In this document: piece by piece, positions 9,337-18,349 of the stretch | Position numbering within the stretch: position 1 is the first letter of the stretch | Layout of the letters: every line of letters starts with the position of its first letter | Program-made: the position numbers and the translations under genes | The notes under the pieces: model-generated | The model's input: the letters and a program-made list of their open reading frames with translations, nothing else | What the model was told of the DNA's origin: nothing | Databases searched by the model: none | Source: Prescottella defluvii | GTDB taxonomy: Bacteria > Actinomycetota > Actinomycetes > Mycobacteriales > Mycobacteriaceae | Assembly: GCA_029690005.1 (NCBI GenBank) | Contig: CP121458.1 | Span: forward strand, 5,687,952 to 5,751,951 | DNA length: 64,000 nt | Direction of reading: 5' to 3'

Positions 9337-10200
9337 TCAACGCGTCAGGTCCGACGCCTTGTCCAGCGATCCCAGCTTGTGCGGGTTGCGGATCGCGTAG
9401 ATGCGGACGATCCGGCCGTCCTCGACGGCCAGACTGACCGCGGTGGCCTCGCCCCCTACGTCGATCCGAATTCCCGGCATGCCGTTGAGCCACGTCGTGG
9501 TCGTCACGAAATCCGGGAGCGTTGCAGCACGGGACAGGAACGCCGCAACCCGTTCGGCTCCGACGATCGGCCTTCGCGCAGCCGCCGCGTAGCCGCCGCC
9601 GTCGGCGATCGCCACGACATCCGGGGCGAGCACCTCGACGAGTGCCTGCACGTCGCCGGTGGAGACGGCGTCAAGAAACTTCTCGACGACCACCTGCTGC
9701 TGGTCCCGGTCGACGCGCATCCGTGGCCGCCGCGCACCGACGTGTTCACGCGCACGGTGCGCGATCTGCCGGACCGCGGGCGGCGTCTTGCCCACCACTT
9801 CGGCGATCTCGTCGTAGGGCGTCTCGAACACCTCGTGCAGCACGAACACCGCCCGCTCGACCGGGCCGAGGGTCTCGAGCACGGTGAGCATCGCGATCGA
9901 CACGTTCTCCGCGAGCTCGACGTCGTCGGCCACATCCGGGGTGGTCAGCAACGGCTCGGGCAGCCATTCCCCGACGTACTCCTCCCGACGGCGGGACTCG
10001 GCTCGGAGCCGGTTCAGTGCCTGCCGAGTGACTGTGCGGACCAGGTAGGCACGTGGGTTGTGCACCTCGGTTCGGTCGACGTCCGCCCACCGCAGCCAGG
10101 TCTCCTGCACCACGTCCTCGGCGTCGGCGGCGGAGCCGAGCATCTCGTAGGCGACGGTGAAAAGCAGACTGCGGTGGGTGACGAACGGGTCGCCGCTCAT
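9337..10200 (-). CDS. ECF41-family RNA polymerase sigma factor with SnoaL-like C-terminal domain
   Basis: A 287-residue sigma factor. Sigma-2 region: LLFTVAYEMLGSAADAEDVV with WLRW; sigma-4: PVERAVFVLHEVFETPYDEI and a helix-turn-helix with KTPPAVRQIAHRAR. The remaining 110 residues form a SnoaL-like domain (VVEKFLDAVSTGDVQALVEV) that in ECF41 factors takes the place of an anti-sigma factor and tunes activity; the NPHKLGSL tail matches the conserved C-terminal signature of this group. The start codon overlaps the stop of the upstream gene (ATGA), so both are co-translated. It probably recognises the promoter at 10810-10836. Confidence 0.93.
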   Translation of the reverse strand: MSGDPFVTHRSLLFTVAYEMLGSAADAEDVVQETWLRWADVDRTEVHNPRAYLVRTVTRQALNRLRAESRRREEYVGEWLPEPLLTTPDVADDVELAENVSIAMLTVLETLGPVERAVFVLHEVFETPYDEIAEVVGKTPPAVRQIAHRAREHVGARRPRMRVDRDQQQVVVEKFLDAVSTGDVQALVEVLAPDVVAIADGGGYAAAARRPIVGAERVAAFLSRAATLPDFVTTTTWLNGMPGIRIDVGGEATAVSLAVEDGRIVRIYAIRNPHKLGSLDKASDLTR

Positions 10201-10775
10201 GTCGTCGAGCGTACGGCGAGCGGCTTCAGCCCACACGACGCCGCGAAGCCCTGCGATTCGATGCCGAACGCGGTGTTGGTGCGGGTCATGAGGTTTGCCA
10301 CCGCGACGAACGCGGTCAACTCCACCAACGCGGCCGGGCCGAGCGCCTCGAGCAGCCGGGCCGACAGTTCGTCGGTCACCGTCGGCGGGGTCTGGGTCAT
10401 CGCCTCGGCGTACTCCATGACATCCCGCTCCAACGGCGTGAACACGTCCGACTCGCGCCAGCGAGGCACCTCGCGGGCCTTGGTCAGATCGAGTCCCTCG
10501 TTGTGGGCCTGGAAATAGCCGAAGTCCAGGCAGAAACTGCAGCCGACCAGGCTGGCCACCGCCATGTGGGCGAACGACTTCAGGTTCTCGTCGCACTTGT
10601 CCCACTTCTGCACCTTGCGGCCGACGGTGAAACTGAAGTTCAGCACCTTCCGGTTGTGCCACGTCACCTCGACCGGTTCGGCCACCTCGCCGAGCATCTT
10701 GCGGGACATCCGCTTGACCACCGCGCCGTACACGCCGGTCAGCTCGGCCTTCGGGATCCGGGTATTGCTGGTCAT
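10197..10775 (-). CDS. Carboxymuconolactone decarboxylase-like (AhpD-fold) ECF41 partner
   Basis: A 192-residue protein starting at ATG 10775 behind a strong GGAGGAGG site. The AhpD-fold signature is SLVGCSFCLDFGYFQAHNEG, with the CxxC pair reduced to a single cysteine pair around GCSFCLD. Genes for carboxymuconolactone-decarboxylase, oxidoreductase or epimerase proteins are the regular neighbours and only known targets of ECF41 sigma factors. Its stop overlaps the sigma factor start, so the two form one transcript. The substrate is unknown. Confidence 0.88.
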   Translation of the reverse strand: MTSNTRIPKAELTGVYGAVVKRMSRKMLGEVAEPVEVTWHNRKVLNFSFTVGRKVQKWDKCDENLKSFAHMAVASLVGCSFCLDFGYFQAHNEGLDLTKAREVPRWRESDVFTPLERDVMEYAEAMTQTPPTVTDELSARLLEALGPAALVELTAFVAVANLMTRTNTAFGIESQGFAASCGLKPLAVRSTT

Positions 10776-10809
10776 GATTCCTCCTCCGGTTACGTGCTCT
10801 CGACATGGA

Positions 10810-10836
10810 GACACCGGCCGCGGAGGAAATGTGACA
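10810..10836 (-). promoter_or_regulatory. ECF41-type promoter
   Basis: On the minus strand: TGTCACA (10836-10830), a 16-base spacer, then TGTC (10813-10810). The published ECF41 promoter is TGTCACA-N16-CGTC; only the first base of the -10 part differs. It lies 35 bases ahead of the partner gene start, so the sigma factor should drive its own operon. Confidence 0.75.
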
Positions 10837-10865
10837 CCCGAGGCGAATTCGCCGCACGGCCGCCG

Positions 10866-12042
10866 TCAGTCGACCGGAGCGGGAGTGAGCGCGACGCCAC
10901 CGTCCGTCTCGGGGGCTTCGCGGCGCGCGATCGCCGTCGGCGGGCGCTCGGGCCGCGGTCCGCCGGGAATGAACCGCGACAGCGTCCGGTGCAGCGCCCA
11001 CGCGATCGGGACGGTGAACGCGACGGTGACGATGAAGACGCCGGCCGTCGAGCCCTGGAACGTCTGGTAGCCGAGCATGTCGACGACGAACTCCATCACC
11101 ACGAGATGCACCAGGAAAATCTCGTAGGAGATCTCCCCAGCCACACCATCGGCGCCGACGAGCACAGGCGCCCGAGCGGTCCGGGCCGGTCACCGATCAC
11201 GAGCGGCGCCATGAACGTCGTCGCGAACAGCAGGAACAGCATCGACTTGGTGATCGCCTGCGTGGCGTCGATCGGCACGATCGTCGCCTCACCCGCCAGC
11301 GGCGTCGACGCGAGCAGCAGGAAGTACAGCGCCAGCAGTCCCGCGCCGTACGGGTTGCACCGTTTCAGCATGACCGACGCCAGCGCCAGCAGCATGCCGC
11401 CCGCGAACCACGCGATGAACCCCGGCAACCACAGCCGGGCCGTGAACGAGATGCCGGTGTTGTGGGTGATCAACGTCCACAGCGGCGTGATCGCGACGAC
11501 CCCGAGCAGTGCCACCGCCAGCCGCACTGGATGCCACTCCCGTCGACAGACCACGACCACCAGCAACCAGCCGAGCACGGGCAGCAGCAGATAGAACGTG
11601 GCCTCGACTGCGAGACTCCACATCTGGGTGAGCCCGTTGTGCAGATGGCCGGGCCCGTAGATCTGGGTCAGCGTCATGTTCCGCACGAAACCGGACCAGC
11701 CCAGGCCTGTCTCCCCGCGTCGTCGCGGAAGAGGTAGATCGCATACGTCGCGACGACGGTGATCCAGTAGGCCGGCAGGATCCGCCGCGCGCGATGCCAC
11801 AGGTAGGTGGTTGTCGACGGCAGTACCCCCTGCCCGGCAGCGGCCCGCAGCCACGGCCGGAACAGCAGGAATCCCGAAAGCACGAAGAACAGCGCGACGC
11901 CGATCTCGAGCCGAGAGAACGCGCCCCCGGCGACGTCGGGCGTGTACCGCCCCGTCCAGAACGCGGCGTGCGCGCCGACCACCAGCAGCGCGGCGATCGC
12001 GCGCAGGCCCGTCAGCGACCGGACGTAACCCGCGGCGCTCAC
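10866..12042 (-). CDS. Acyltransferase-3 family membrane protein (OafA/YrhL-like), frame broken twice
   Basis: Start GTG 12042, overlapping the stop of the preceding gene (GTGA). The N-terminus GYVRSLTGLRAIAALLVVGA contains the conserved RAIAAL and H (GAHAAFW) of acyltransferase-3 proteins; the later LFFVLSGFLLFRPWL is equally typical. About ten membrane spans follow. Breaks near 11714 and 11137 are each a G run one base short (4 for 5); repaired length is 392 residues. Family members O-acetylate or acylate cell-surface polysaccharides and glycolipids. With the membrane protein next to it, it likely modifies an envelope glycan. Confidence 0.88.
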
Positions 12043-13898
12043 TTCCCCGCCCCCGGCGCGGGCGCGACGGCACCGACCGGGCCGGCCCCCACACACAACG
12101 CGAGTCCGGGCGTCGAGGTCCGGACCCGCAGCGCGTCACCCGCACCGAGAAGGCGCACGTACACCTGGCCCAGCCCGGCCTTGACCGGCACCGTCACCGT
12201 GTCGCCGCCGCGGTTGAGTCCCACCTCGACAGTGCCGTCGGCGGTCGCGAAGTAGTTCAGTTGCGCCGTCCATTCCCAGTCGATGAGCGGGCCGTCCAGC
12301 GGCAACTCGACGGGTGCGCTCTCGACGCGGTAACCGCAGCCCGGCACTGGGCCCTGCCCGATGGTGCGGGCCGTGGTGACCTCGGCGGGGATCAGGCGTC
12401 CGGAGTCGTCGAGCAACTGCAGAAAGTTGGTGGACCGCGCGAACTCGGGACGCTCCCGCAGGGGCCCGAAGATGTGACTGGTCGTGTTGTGCGGGTATGC
12501 GACGGGCAGCAGCACGTAGATCGACACGGCTTGGTCCAGGAGCGGGGTTTCCTGGTTCGCGGCCAGCGCCGCCCGCCCGTTGGCGAGGTAGGCGACGGTC
12601 GGGTTGTCGCGCCACCGCCCCACGAACGTCACCGTCGACCACAGGCTGCTCGCGACGAACAGCGCCGCAAGCCCGACCACCAGCACCGGGCGCGGTCTCG
12701 GCACTGGGCGCACCCCGGGCCGTCGGGGCGCGCGCACCATCAGCGCCCAGCCGATCGCTATGACGACCGCGCTGTCGGCGACGTAGCGGAGCGTCTGTGC
12801 CAGTTCATACGCGGTGTCCGGTCCGGACCGGGTGAGCACCATCGCCGCCTCGGACACCGCGACGTAGGCGACCATCGCCACCCAGATGCCCGCGGTGCGC
12901 TGCCGATATCGCAGCGACCATGCCAGCGCAGCCGCAACGGCCACCCATCCGAGCACCACCAACACCGTCGGCGGCGTCGCCCACGGCGGACTCGGCGGCC
13001 ACCGATCCCACGCCCACGGCCCGCCGAGCAGGGTCGGCACCAGACCGAGCGACGTACCGTGATGCACCAGCCCGACGGTCTGCGTCGCCGACGCCGACAC
13101 CAGGCGGGAATGGGTGAAGTGCAGGTACGCGACGGCCCACCCCGCCACCACCACCGCGAGCGGAATCCACAACGCCCGCCCCCGCACCAGGGCCGACCGG
13201 AGCGGACGTTCGATCCCGTCGACCCGGTACATCAGCGCGACGACCGCGAACGCGACGAACGGCACCAGCACCGACTTCTCGAAGAACGCCAGCGACAGCG
13301 CCGCCACGACGGTGCCCGACACCGCGAACCGGATTCGTCCGGTGCGGCACAGCCGGATCGCGTCACCCGCCACCCACGCGAGACCGATCTGCATCGGCAG
13401 CGAGTTCAGCCCCGCGGCCCACCACGCGAACGACGGTAGCGTCAGCGGCGAGAACAGATAGAACGTCAGCGGCAGCAGCAACACCGGACGGGTGCCCAGA
13501 AGCAACCGGAGCACCCGCAGCACCGCGACCGACGCGAGCGCCTGCAGGGCGATCAGCGTCAGGGCCGGCACCGTCCAGTTCAGCGGGGCCACCGCGGTCG
13601 AGATCCACGCGACCAGGAACGCCGCGGGCATGAAGTGACCGTCGTGGTCGTAGAACAGGAACTCACCCGACAGCGCGGGCAGCTGCCCCGATCGGCTGAT
13701 CAGGATCAGATCGTCCCAGTAGAAGTCGCCCGTGAACGCGACGACGCCGCGGACGACGAGTTGCAGCCCGATGAGAGCCACCGCGGCGGCGAGGACCTGC
13801 CGGGATGTCATCGGCCACCATCGGCCCCGTCTCGGCGGCACGCGAGACTCGCCGATGTCGCCCGCGGCGTCTGCCTCCGGAACCGCTCGCACGCGCAC
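12039..13898 (-). CDS. Large polytopic membrane protein, GT-C glycosyltransferase-like
   Basis: A 619-residue protein with about 11 membrane spans in its first 430 residues and a soluble extracytoplasmic C-terminal domain of about 180 residues. An acidic motif right after the first span (FYWDDLILISRSG) is placed like the catalytic loop of GT-C glycosyltransferases that use polyprenyl-phosphate sugars. I do not see a full family signature, so the GT-C call is inference. The stop overlaps the acyltransferase start, giving a two-gene unit for envelope glycan assembly or decoration. The frame is intact over its whole length. Confidence 0.65.
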   Translation of the reverse strand: MRVRAVPEADAAGDIGESRVPPRRGRWWPMTSRQVLAAAVALIGLQLVVRGVVAFTGDFYWDDLILISRSGQLPALSGEFLFYDHDGHFMPAAFLVAWISTAVAPLNWTVPALTLIALQALASVAVLRVLRLLLGTRPVLLLPLTFYLFSPLTLPSFAWWAAGLNSLPMQIGLAWVAGDAIRLCRTGRIRFAVSGTVVAALSLAFFEKSVLVPFVAFAVVALMYRVDGIERPLRSALVRGRALWIPLAVVVAGWAVAYLHFTHSRLVSASATQTVGLVHHGTSLGLVPTLLGGPWAWDRWPPSPPWATPPTVLVVLGWVAVAAALAWSLRYRQRTAGIWVAMVAYVAVSEAAMVLTRSGPDTAYELAQTLRYVADSAVVIAIGWALMVRAPRRPGVRPVPRPRPVLVVGLAALFVASSLWSTVTFVGRWRDNPTVAYLANGRAALAANQETPLLDQAVSIYVLLPVAYPHNTTSHIFGPLRERPEFARSTNFLQLLDDSGRLIPAEVTTARTIGQGPVPGCGYRVESAPVELPLDGPLIDWEWTAQLNYFATADGTVEVGLNRGGDTVTVPVKAGLGQVYVRLLGAGDALRVRTSTPGLALCVGAGPVGAVAPAPGAGK

Positions 13899-13987
13899 TC
13901 TCCTTCCTCCGGCCGGATCGCCGGAGCGGAACCTTACCCACGCAAATTAACGCGTCTCCGAGGGTCCGCGAGGAGGCTGGCGGAGGG

Positions 13988-14935
13988 TCAGCCTCCCGTG
14001 ATCGGCGCGACGAACTGGCACGGCACCGGGCGCGGATGAGCCGGGTCCAGTGCATTGAGCACATGCGCCGCGGCCACCGGTTCCGCCGCGATCGCCGCGT
14101 GCTCACCGTAGTTCGTGCCGCACCCGTCCTGCACGACGACGTTGGTCGCATTGGGTGCCGCGAGGAACCCGCTCGTGTAGGGCACGACCAGTTCGTCGTA
14201 GCGGGTCATGATGTTGGTGTAGGTGACCTGCGGCGCGTAGACCCCGTCGGACTGCAGGGCCTTCATGAAGTCGGAGCCCGACACCATCTGCGTGCACGCC
14301 TGGCACAGCGCTCCGATGCTGTTGTCGACGAGCGCCCCGGCGCCGGCCGCGCGTACCGCCGCGACCATCTGTGCGGCGGCGAAGGCGTCGGTGCCGTTCC
14401 ACAGCGGCGCAAGCGACACGTACTTGTCGACCTTGTCGGCGCCGCCCAGCCGCTTGACGTAGTACGTCGGCATCAGCGTGCCCTGCGAATGCCCGATCAG
14501 ATCGACCTTCCGCGCGCCGGTCGACTGCAGGACCCGGTCGACGAAATCGCTCAACTGCTGAGCACTCTGCTCCATCGGCTTCATTCCGCCGATTGCCGAA
14601 ATAGGCCAGGGTAGATCTTCGAATGCGCCGTAGGTGAGCGCGAAGACACGATAGCCTTCGTTCGCCAGAAGCGGGGCGTAGGTACCCCAATTGTCCTGCC
14701 TGTTACCGCCGGTTCCATGAACCAACACGACGGGATTCGGGTGCTGGTCGGACGGTTTACACGACCAGTCGTTCGATCCCGGCGCGGACCCGCCCGGATT
14801 GCCCAATTCCAAGGGGATTCCCGCAAGGAAGTTGTAGGACACCGGGAGGGTCTCCTGCGCCGCTGCCGGACCGGCCATACAAGCCAGCGACAATACCGAA
14901 AGCACCGCGCCCGTTATGAATCGCCTCAGCTGCAC
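13988..14935 (-). CDS. Secreted alpha/beta-hydrolase lipase (EstB/lipase class 2 type)
   Basis: A 315-residue protein with a Sec signal peptide (RRFITGAVLSVLSLACMAGP ending in AAA-Q). Oxyanion-hole motif VVLVHGTGGNRQDNW, nucleophile elbow GHSQG near residue 155, candidate acid in MTRYDELVVPYTSG and catalytic histidine in GEHAAI near the C-terminus. Four further cysteines could form disulfides outside the cell. The fold and spacing match the actinobacterial triacylglycerol lipases/esterases with GHSQG. It lies alone between lsr2 and the membrane protein; mycolata use such lipases on host or environmental lipids. Confidence 0.9.
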   Translation of the reverse strand: MQLRRFITGAVLSVLSLACMAGPAAAQETLPVSYNFLAGIPLELGNPGGSAPGSNDWSCKPSDQHPNPVVLVHGTGGNRQDNWGTYAPLLANEGYRVFALTYGAFEDLPWPISAIGGMKPMEQSAQQLSDFVDRVLQSTGARKVDLIGHSQGTLMPTYYVKRLGGADKVDKYVSLAPLWNGTDAFAAAQMVAAVRAAGAGALVDNSIGALCQACTQMVSGSDFMKALQSDGVYAPQVTYTNIMTRYDELVVPYTSGFLAAPNATNVVVQDGCGTNYGEHAAIAAEPVAAAHVLNALDPAHPRPVPCQFVAPITGG

Positions 14936-15000
14936 ATCGCGGACCCTAGCAGTGGATCTTTACGCCCGGATCCGAATCGTCAGACGTGCTCCGATCGCAA

Positions 15001-15354
15001 TCAGTGCGCCTTGTTGTACGCCTCGGTGATTTCCGCGGAGATTCGACCACGAGAGGACACCGTGAAGCCATTGCGACGTGCCCATTCCCGAATCGCTGCA
15101 CTCTGCTCGCGGTCCACCGACGCGCGCGCCGAGGACGCCGAGGCACCCGTGGTCGCCTTACCACCACGACGACGATTCGTCACCTTGCGAGCATGGGAAA
15201 CCCACACGTCGAGCTGCTCGCGAAGCTTTGCGGCATTATCGGATGACAGATCGATCTCGTACAGAACCCCATCCAGTCCGAACTCGACCGTTTCATCGGC
15301 GGTGGCATCCTGATCGACGTCGTCGATGAGCGTTACAGTGACCTTCTTTGCCAT
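15001..15354 (-). CDS. lsr2: Lsr2 nucleoid-associated xenogeneic silencer
   Basis: A 117-residue protein, start ATG 15354 behind GGAAGGAA. The N-terminal half (KKVTVTLIDDVDQDATADET, then VEFGLDGVLYEIDLS) is the dimerisation and oligomerisation domain; the C-terminal half ends with the REWARRNGFTVSSRGRIS DNA-binding helix pair, whose RGR loop inserts into the minor groove of AT-rich DNA. Lsr2 is the functional counterpart of H-NS in actinobacteria. Downstream of lysS as in Mycobacterium, with 130 bases between that probably hold its own promoter. Confidence 0.97.
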   Translation of the reverse strand: MAKKVTVTLIDDVDQDATADETVEFGLDGVLYEIDLSSDNAAKLREQLDVWVSHARKVTNRRRGGKATTGASASSARASVDREQSAAIREWARRNGFTVSSRGRISAEITEAYNKAH

Positions 15355-15483
15355 GGGGTCAATTCCTTCCGAATGACGCGTCGTTGCCCGGACGCGATGC
15401 GCCCCAGCCGGTAACTCGAAAGCAATAGTACCCCCGAATCACCGATATCGAAGACTCGTCATTAGCGAATTGAAAACACCCGG

Positions 15484-16990
15484 TCAGCGCGAGGGTCGGA
15501 CAATTGGGAACAAGATGGTTTCCCGGATTCCCAATCCCGTGAGCGCCATCAGCAGGCGATCGATTCCCATACCGGTACCGGTGGTCGGGGCATGCCCTGT
15601 TCCATCGCGGCCAGGAACTCCTCGTCGAGAACCATGGCCTCGTCGTCACCGGCGGAGGCGAGGCGCGCCTGATCCATGAAACGCTCACGCTGGATGATCG
15701 GATCGACCAACTCGGAATACCCGTCGCGAGTTCGAATCCGCGAATGTAGAGATCCCACTTCTCCGTCACGCCCGGCAGGCTCCGGTGCTGACGGGTGAGT
15801 GGCGACGTCTCGACCGGGAAGTTCCGGACGAACGTGGGCTCGTGCAGCTGGTCGCCGCACTGGTGTTCCCACAGCTCCTCGACGAGCTTGCCGTGGCCGT
15901 ATCCCTTGTCCTTCGGAACTTCGAGGCCGACCTTGGCCGCGAGGGCCAGCAGCTCGTCCACCGACGTCTCCGGCGTGACGTCGACACCGATGGCCTCGGA
16001 CAACGACGGATACATCTCCATCGTCTTCCACTCACCGCTCAGGTCGTACTCGGAACCGTCGGCGAGCGTGACCACCTGGGTGCCGAACGCACCCTGCGCG
16101 ACTTCCTGGACGAGCTCGCGAATCATCTTCGCGGAATCGTCGTAGGTGCCGTAGGCCTCGTACGTCTCGAGCATCGCGAACTCCGGCGAATGCGTCGAGT
16201 CCACACCCTCGTTGCGGAAATTGCGGTTGATCTCGAAGACCTTCTCGATACCGCCGACCACGCAACGCTTGAGGAAGAGTTCCGGCGCGATGCGCAGGAA
16301 CAGGTCGATGTCGAGGGCGTTCGAGTGCGTCACGAACGGGCGGGCGGCCGCACCACCGTGCAGCGTCTGCAGCATGGGCGTCTCGACCTCGAGGAAGCCG
16401 CGGCGCTCGAGCGCGTTGCGCAGCTCACGCACCACCGCGACGCGCTTGCGGGCCGTCTCCCGGGCCTCGGGGCGGATGATGAGGTCCGCGTAGCGCTGCC
16501 GCACGCGGGACTCCTCGCTCATCTCCTTGTGCGCGACGGGCAGCGGGCGCAGCGCCTTCGCCGCCATCTGCCACGCGTCGGCCATGACGCTCAGCTCACC
16601 GCGACGGGAGCTGATCACCTCGCCGTGCACGAAGACGAAGTCGCCGAGGTCGACGTCGGACTTCCACGCCGCCAGGGCGTCCTCGCCGACGTTCGCGAGG
16701 CTCAACATCGCCTGCAGCTGCGTGCCGTCGCCCTCCTGCAGCGTCGCGAAGCACAGCTTGCCGGTATTGCGGACGAAGATGACGCGGCCGACCACGCCGA
16801 CGGTGTCGCCGGTGCTCGCGTCCGGCTCCAGATCGGGGTACTTGGCGCGGATCTCCGCCAGCGAATGAGTGCGAGGAACCGACACCGGGTACGGCTCCTG
16901 CCCCTGGGCGAGCAGACGCTCCCGCTTCTCGCGGCGGATCCGGAGCTGCTCGGGGGTGTCGTCGACGGGCTGGGCTGGTGCTTCACTCAC
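15484..16990 (-). CDS. lysS: Lysyl-tRNA synthetase, class II (frame broken twice)
   Basis: Charges tRNA-Lys. Start GTG 16990 (VSEAPAQPVDDTPEQLRIRR); TTG 16999 is possible but less likely. An OB-fold anticodon-binding domain occupies residues 50-150; class II motif 1 is in FLEVETPMLQTLHGGAAARP and motif 2 in FEINRNFRNEGVDSTHSPEF. Breaks at about 15722 (G run 3 for 4) and 15594 (C run 4 for 5) hide motif 3, which after repair reads GMGIDRLLMALTGLGIRETI. The repaired protein ends at 15484 with 502 residues, the normal length. Confidence 0.96.
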
Positions 16991-17157
16991 GGGGTACAAG
17001 ACTATAGGGCGGCATCAGCCGAGGTGGCGCCGGTAGCACGGCGACGCCCGCGGCCGCCGCACGGGATGCCCGAGCGGGCTGCAGCGGACGCCCGTCCGGA
17101 GCGGCCGGACGGTTCGGTTCCCGGGCCGACCGGCCCGTCGACGCCCTCCCCCTCTGA

Positions 17158-17204
17158 CCGAATGTCACACGCGTTCAGTCGAACTGAACCGATGTGACAT
17201 TCGG
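17158..17204. terminator. Long interrupted inverted repeat, probable terminator of the rhodanese operon
   Basis: Outer arms of 12 bases (17158-17169 with 17193-17204) and inner arms of 7 bases (17173-17179 with 17183-17189) pair perfectly, separated by a 3x3 internal loop. It lies 16 bases past the rhodanese stop on the minus strand and about 170 bases before lysS. The outer arm AATGTCACA/TGTGACATT could equally be an operator. No T run follows, as is common in actinobacteria. Nothing else is seen in the gap 16991-17219. Confidence 0.55.
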
Positions 17205-17219
17205 CCACAGCGGCAGCGG

Positions 17220-17642
17220 TCAGTGCGCGGAGACCGTCGCCAGCTCGCGGACGCAGTGCGTCTGCCCGATCAGGGCACCGAGCAGACCGGCCGCCTTGAT
17301 CGCCTTGTAGCCGCCGACCAGATCGGTGACGTTGTTCAGACCCAGCTGTCGCAGCGACGCCGCCGCCAGGCTCGACGTGTAGCCCTCGGAGCACACGATC
17401 ACCCACTCGACGTCGTGGTCGACGGCGAGCGCCAGGTGCGCACTGCTGGTGGGGTCCAGCCGCCACTCGAGGACGTTGCGCTCGATCGCCAGTGCGCCGG
17501 GCAGCGTGCCCTCGAGCGCGCGCTGGGCCTGCGGGCGGATGTCGACGAAGATCGCGCCGCGGCGGACGGCCTCGGAGAGCTCGAACACGTACATGCGGTC
17601 GAGTCCGGCGCGGGCGTCTTCGAGCATTTCGTCGATGGTCAC
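17220..17642 (-). CDS. Rhodanese-domain sulfurtransferase
   Basis: A 140-residue single-domain rhodanese, start GTG 17642 overlapping the dioxygenase stop (GTGA). The fold signature is FVDIRPQAQRALEGTLPGAL, and the active-site loop is VIVCSEGYTSSLAA with the catalytic cysteine in CSEGYTSS. Rhodaneses carry a persulfide on this cysteine. Coupled to cysteine dioxygenase, it probably handles sulfane sulfur or sulfite-related products of cysteine breakdown. Confidence 0.9.
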   Translation of the reverse strand: MTIDEMLEDARAGLDRMYVFELSEAVRRGAIFVDIRPQAQRALEGTLPGALAIERNVLEWRLDPTSSAHLALAVDHDVEWVIVCSEGYTSSLAAASLRQLGLNNVTDLVGGYKAIKAAGLLGALIGQTHCVRELATVSAH

Positions 17643-18202
17643 TTGTGGCCCCCTTCGGGCAGATCGGTCAGCTCGGTGCGGGTACGGCGCAACGCGCTCT
17701 GCCCGGTGACCTCGTAGTAGGACATTGCGGTGAGCGGCGGCGAGTACGCGTGCACGCTCAGAGTGGGTTCGGTCGTGTCGGTGACGGGTCCCGGCGCACG
17801 CATCACGTCGTGCACCCACCCGAGCGGGAAGGCGGCCTGGTCGCCGGCCTCGAGCGTCCGACGACGGAGCTCGCCGCCGGTCCAGCGGTACTCCGCGAGG
17901 GTGCCGCTGAGCACCGTCAGCGCGCCCAAAGATCCTGCGTGGTCATGTAATTCCGTGGACCGGTCCGGGACCCAGCTGATCAGCCAGAGGTCGACGTCGT
18001 CGTCGGAACGGAGACGGGCCGACCAGCGCTCGCGGGTCGGAAAAGCCGACGGCAGCAGGTGGTCGTGCCGGCCCTCGAGGACCTCCGCGGCGGCCTGGTC
18101 GGTGAGACGCAGCAGGTCCGCGGGGCGCAGTCGGGTCGGCAGCGAGCCGAGGTCGGACGGAGACGTGAAAACGTCAAGAGAATATGCAGAAAGCATGAGC
18201 AA
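17639..18202 (-). CDS. Cysteine dioxygenase-family cupin
   Basis: A 187-residue protein (start ATG 18202, or ATG 18196). It has the cysteine dioxygenase cupin pattern: iron-binding histidines in STELHDHAGS (HxH) and a third in the C-terminal LSVHAYSPPL segment, which also contains the conserved SxH-x-Y triad tyrosine. The enzyme oxidises a thiol, normally cysteine to cysteine sulfinate with O2. Bacterial members sometimes prefer 3-mercaptopropionate, and sequence alone does not settle this. First structural gene of an operon with the rhodanese, preceded 34 bases upstream by a 13-residue cysteine-rich ORF that probably regulates it. Confidence 0.9.
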   Translation of the reverse strand: MLMLSAYSLDVFTSPSDLGSLPTRLRPADLLRLTDQAAAEVLEGRHDHLLPSAFPTRERWSARLRSDDDVDLWLISWVPDRSTELHDHAGSLGALTVLSGTLAEYRWTGGELRRRTLEAGDQAAFPLGWVHDVMRAPGPVTDTTEPTLSVHAYSPPLTAMSYYEVTGQSALRRTRTELTDLPEGGHK

Positions 18203-18236
18203 AGCTCCAGGAAAGTGAAATTGGTCGAGGCGGCGT

Positions 18237-18278
18237 TCAGCCTCGACAACACTCCTGGGCGCTCATGCAACGGAACAT
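18237..18278 (-). CDS. Cysteine-rich leader ORF (13 codons) upstream of cysteine dioxygenase
   Basis: ATG 18278 to TGA 18237 encodes MFRCMSAQECCRG, with three cysteines in 13 residues including a Cys-Cys pair near the end. It has no ribosome site; instead a -10-like hexamer CACACT (18291-18286) lies exactly seven bases before the ATG, the spacing of a leaderless transcript. Cys-rich leaderless small ORFs acting as cysteine-responsive attenuators are known in mycobacteria. I infer that ribosome stalling or passage on these codons adjusts expression of the dioxygenase and rhodanese to the cysteine supply. Confidence 0.75.
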   Translation of the reverse strand: MFRCMSAQECCRG

Positions 18279-18349
18279 GTCGATCAGTGTGACACAACAT
18301 CGGCGCGGACGGAACCCCGCGGATCACCGCAGCCCCGGTGACGCCGGTC

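Noticed and set aside
16983..17168. 61-codon minus-strand ORF between rhodanese and lysS
   Set aside because: No ribosome site, biased composition, and it crosses the inverted repeat at 17158-17204.
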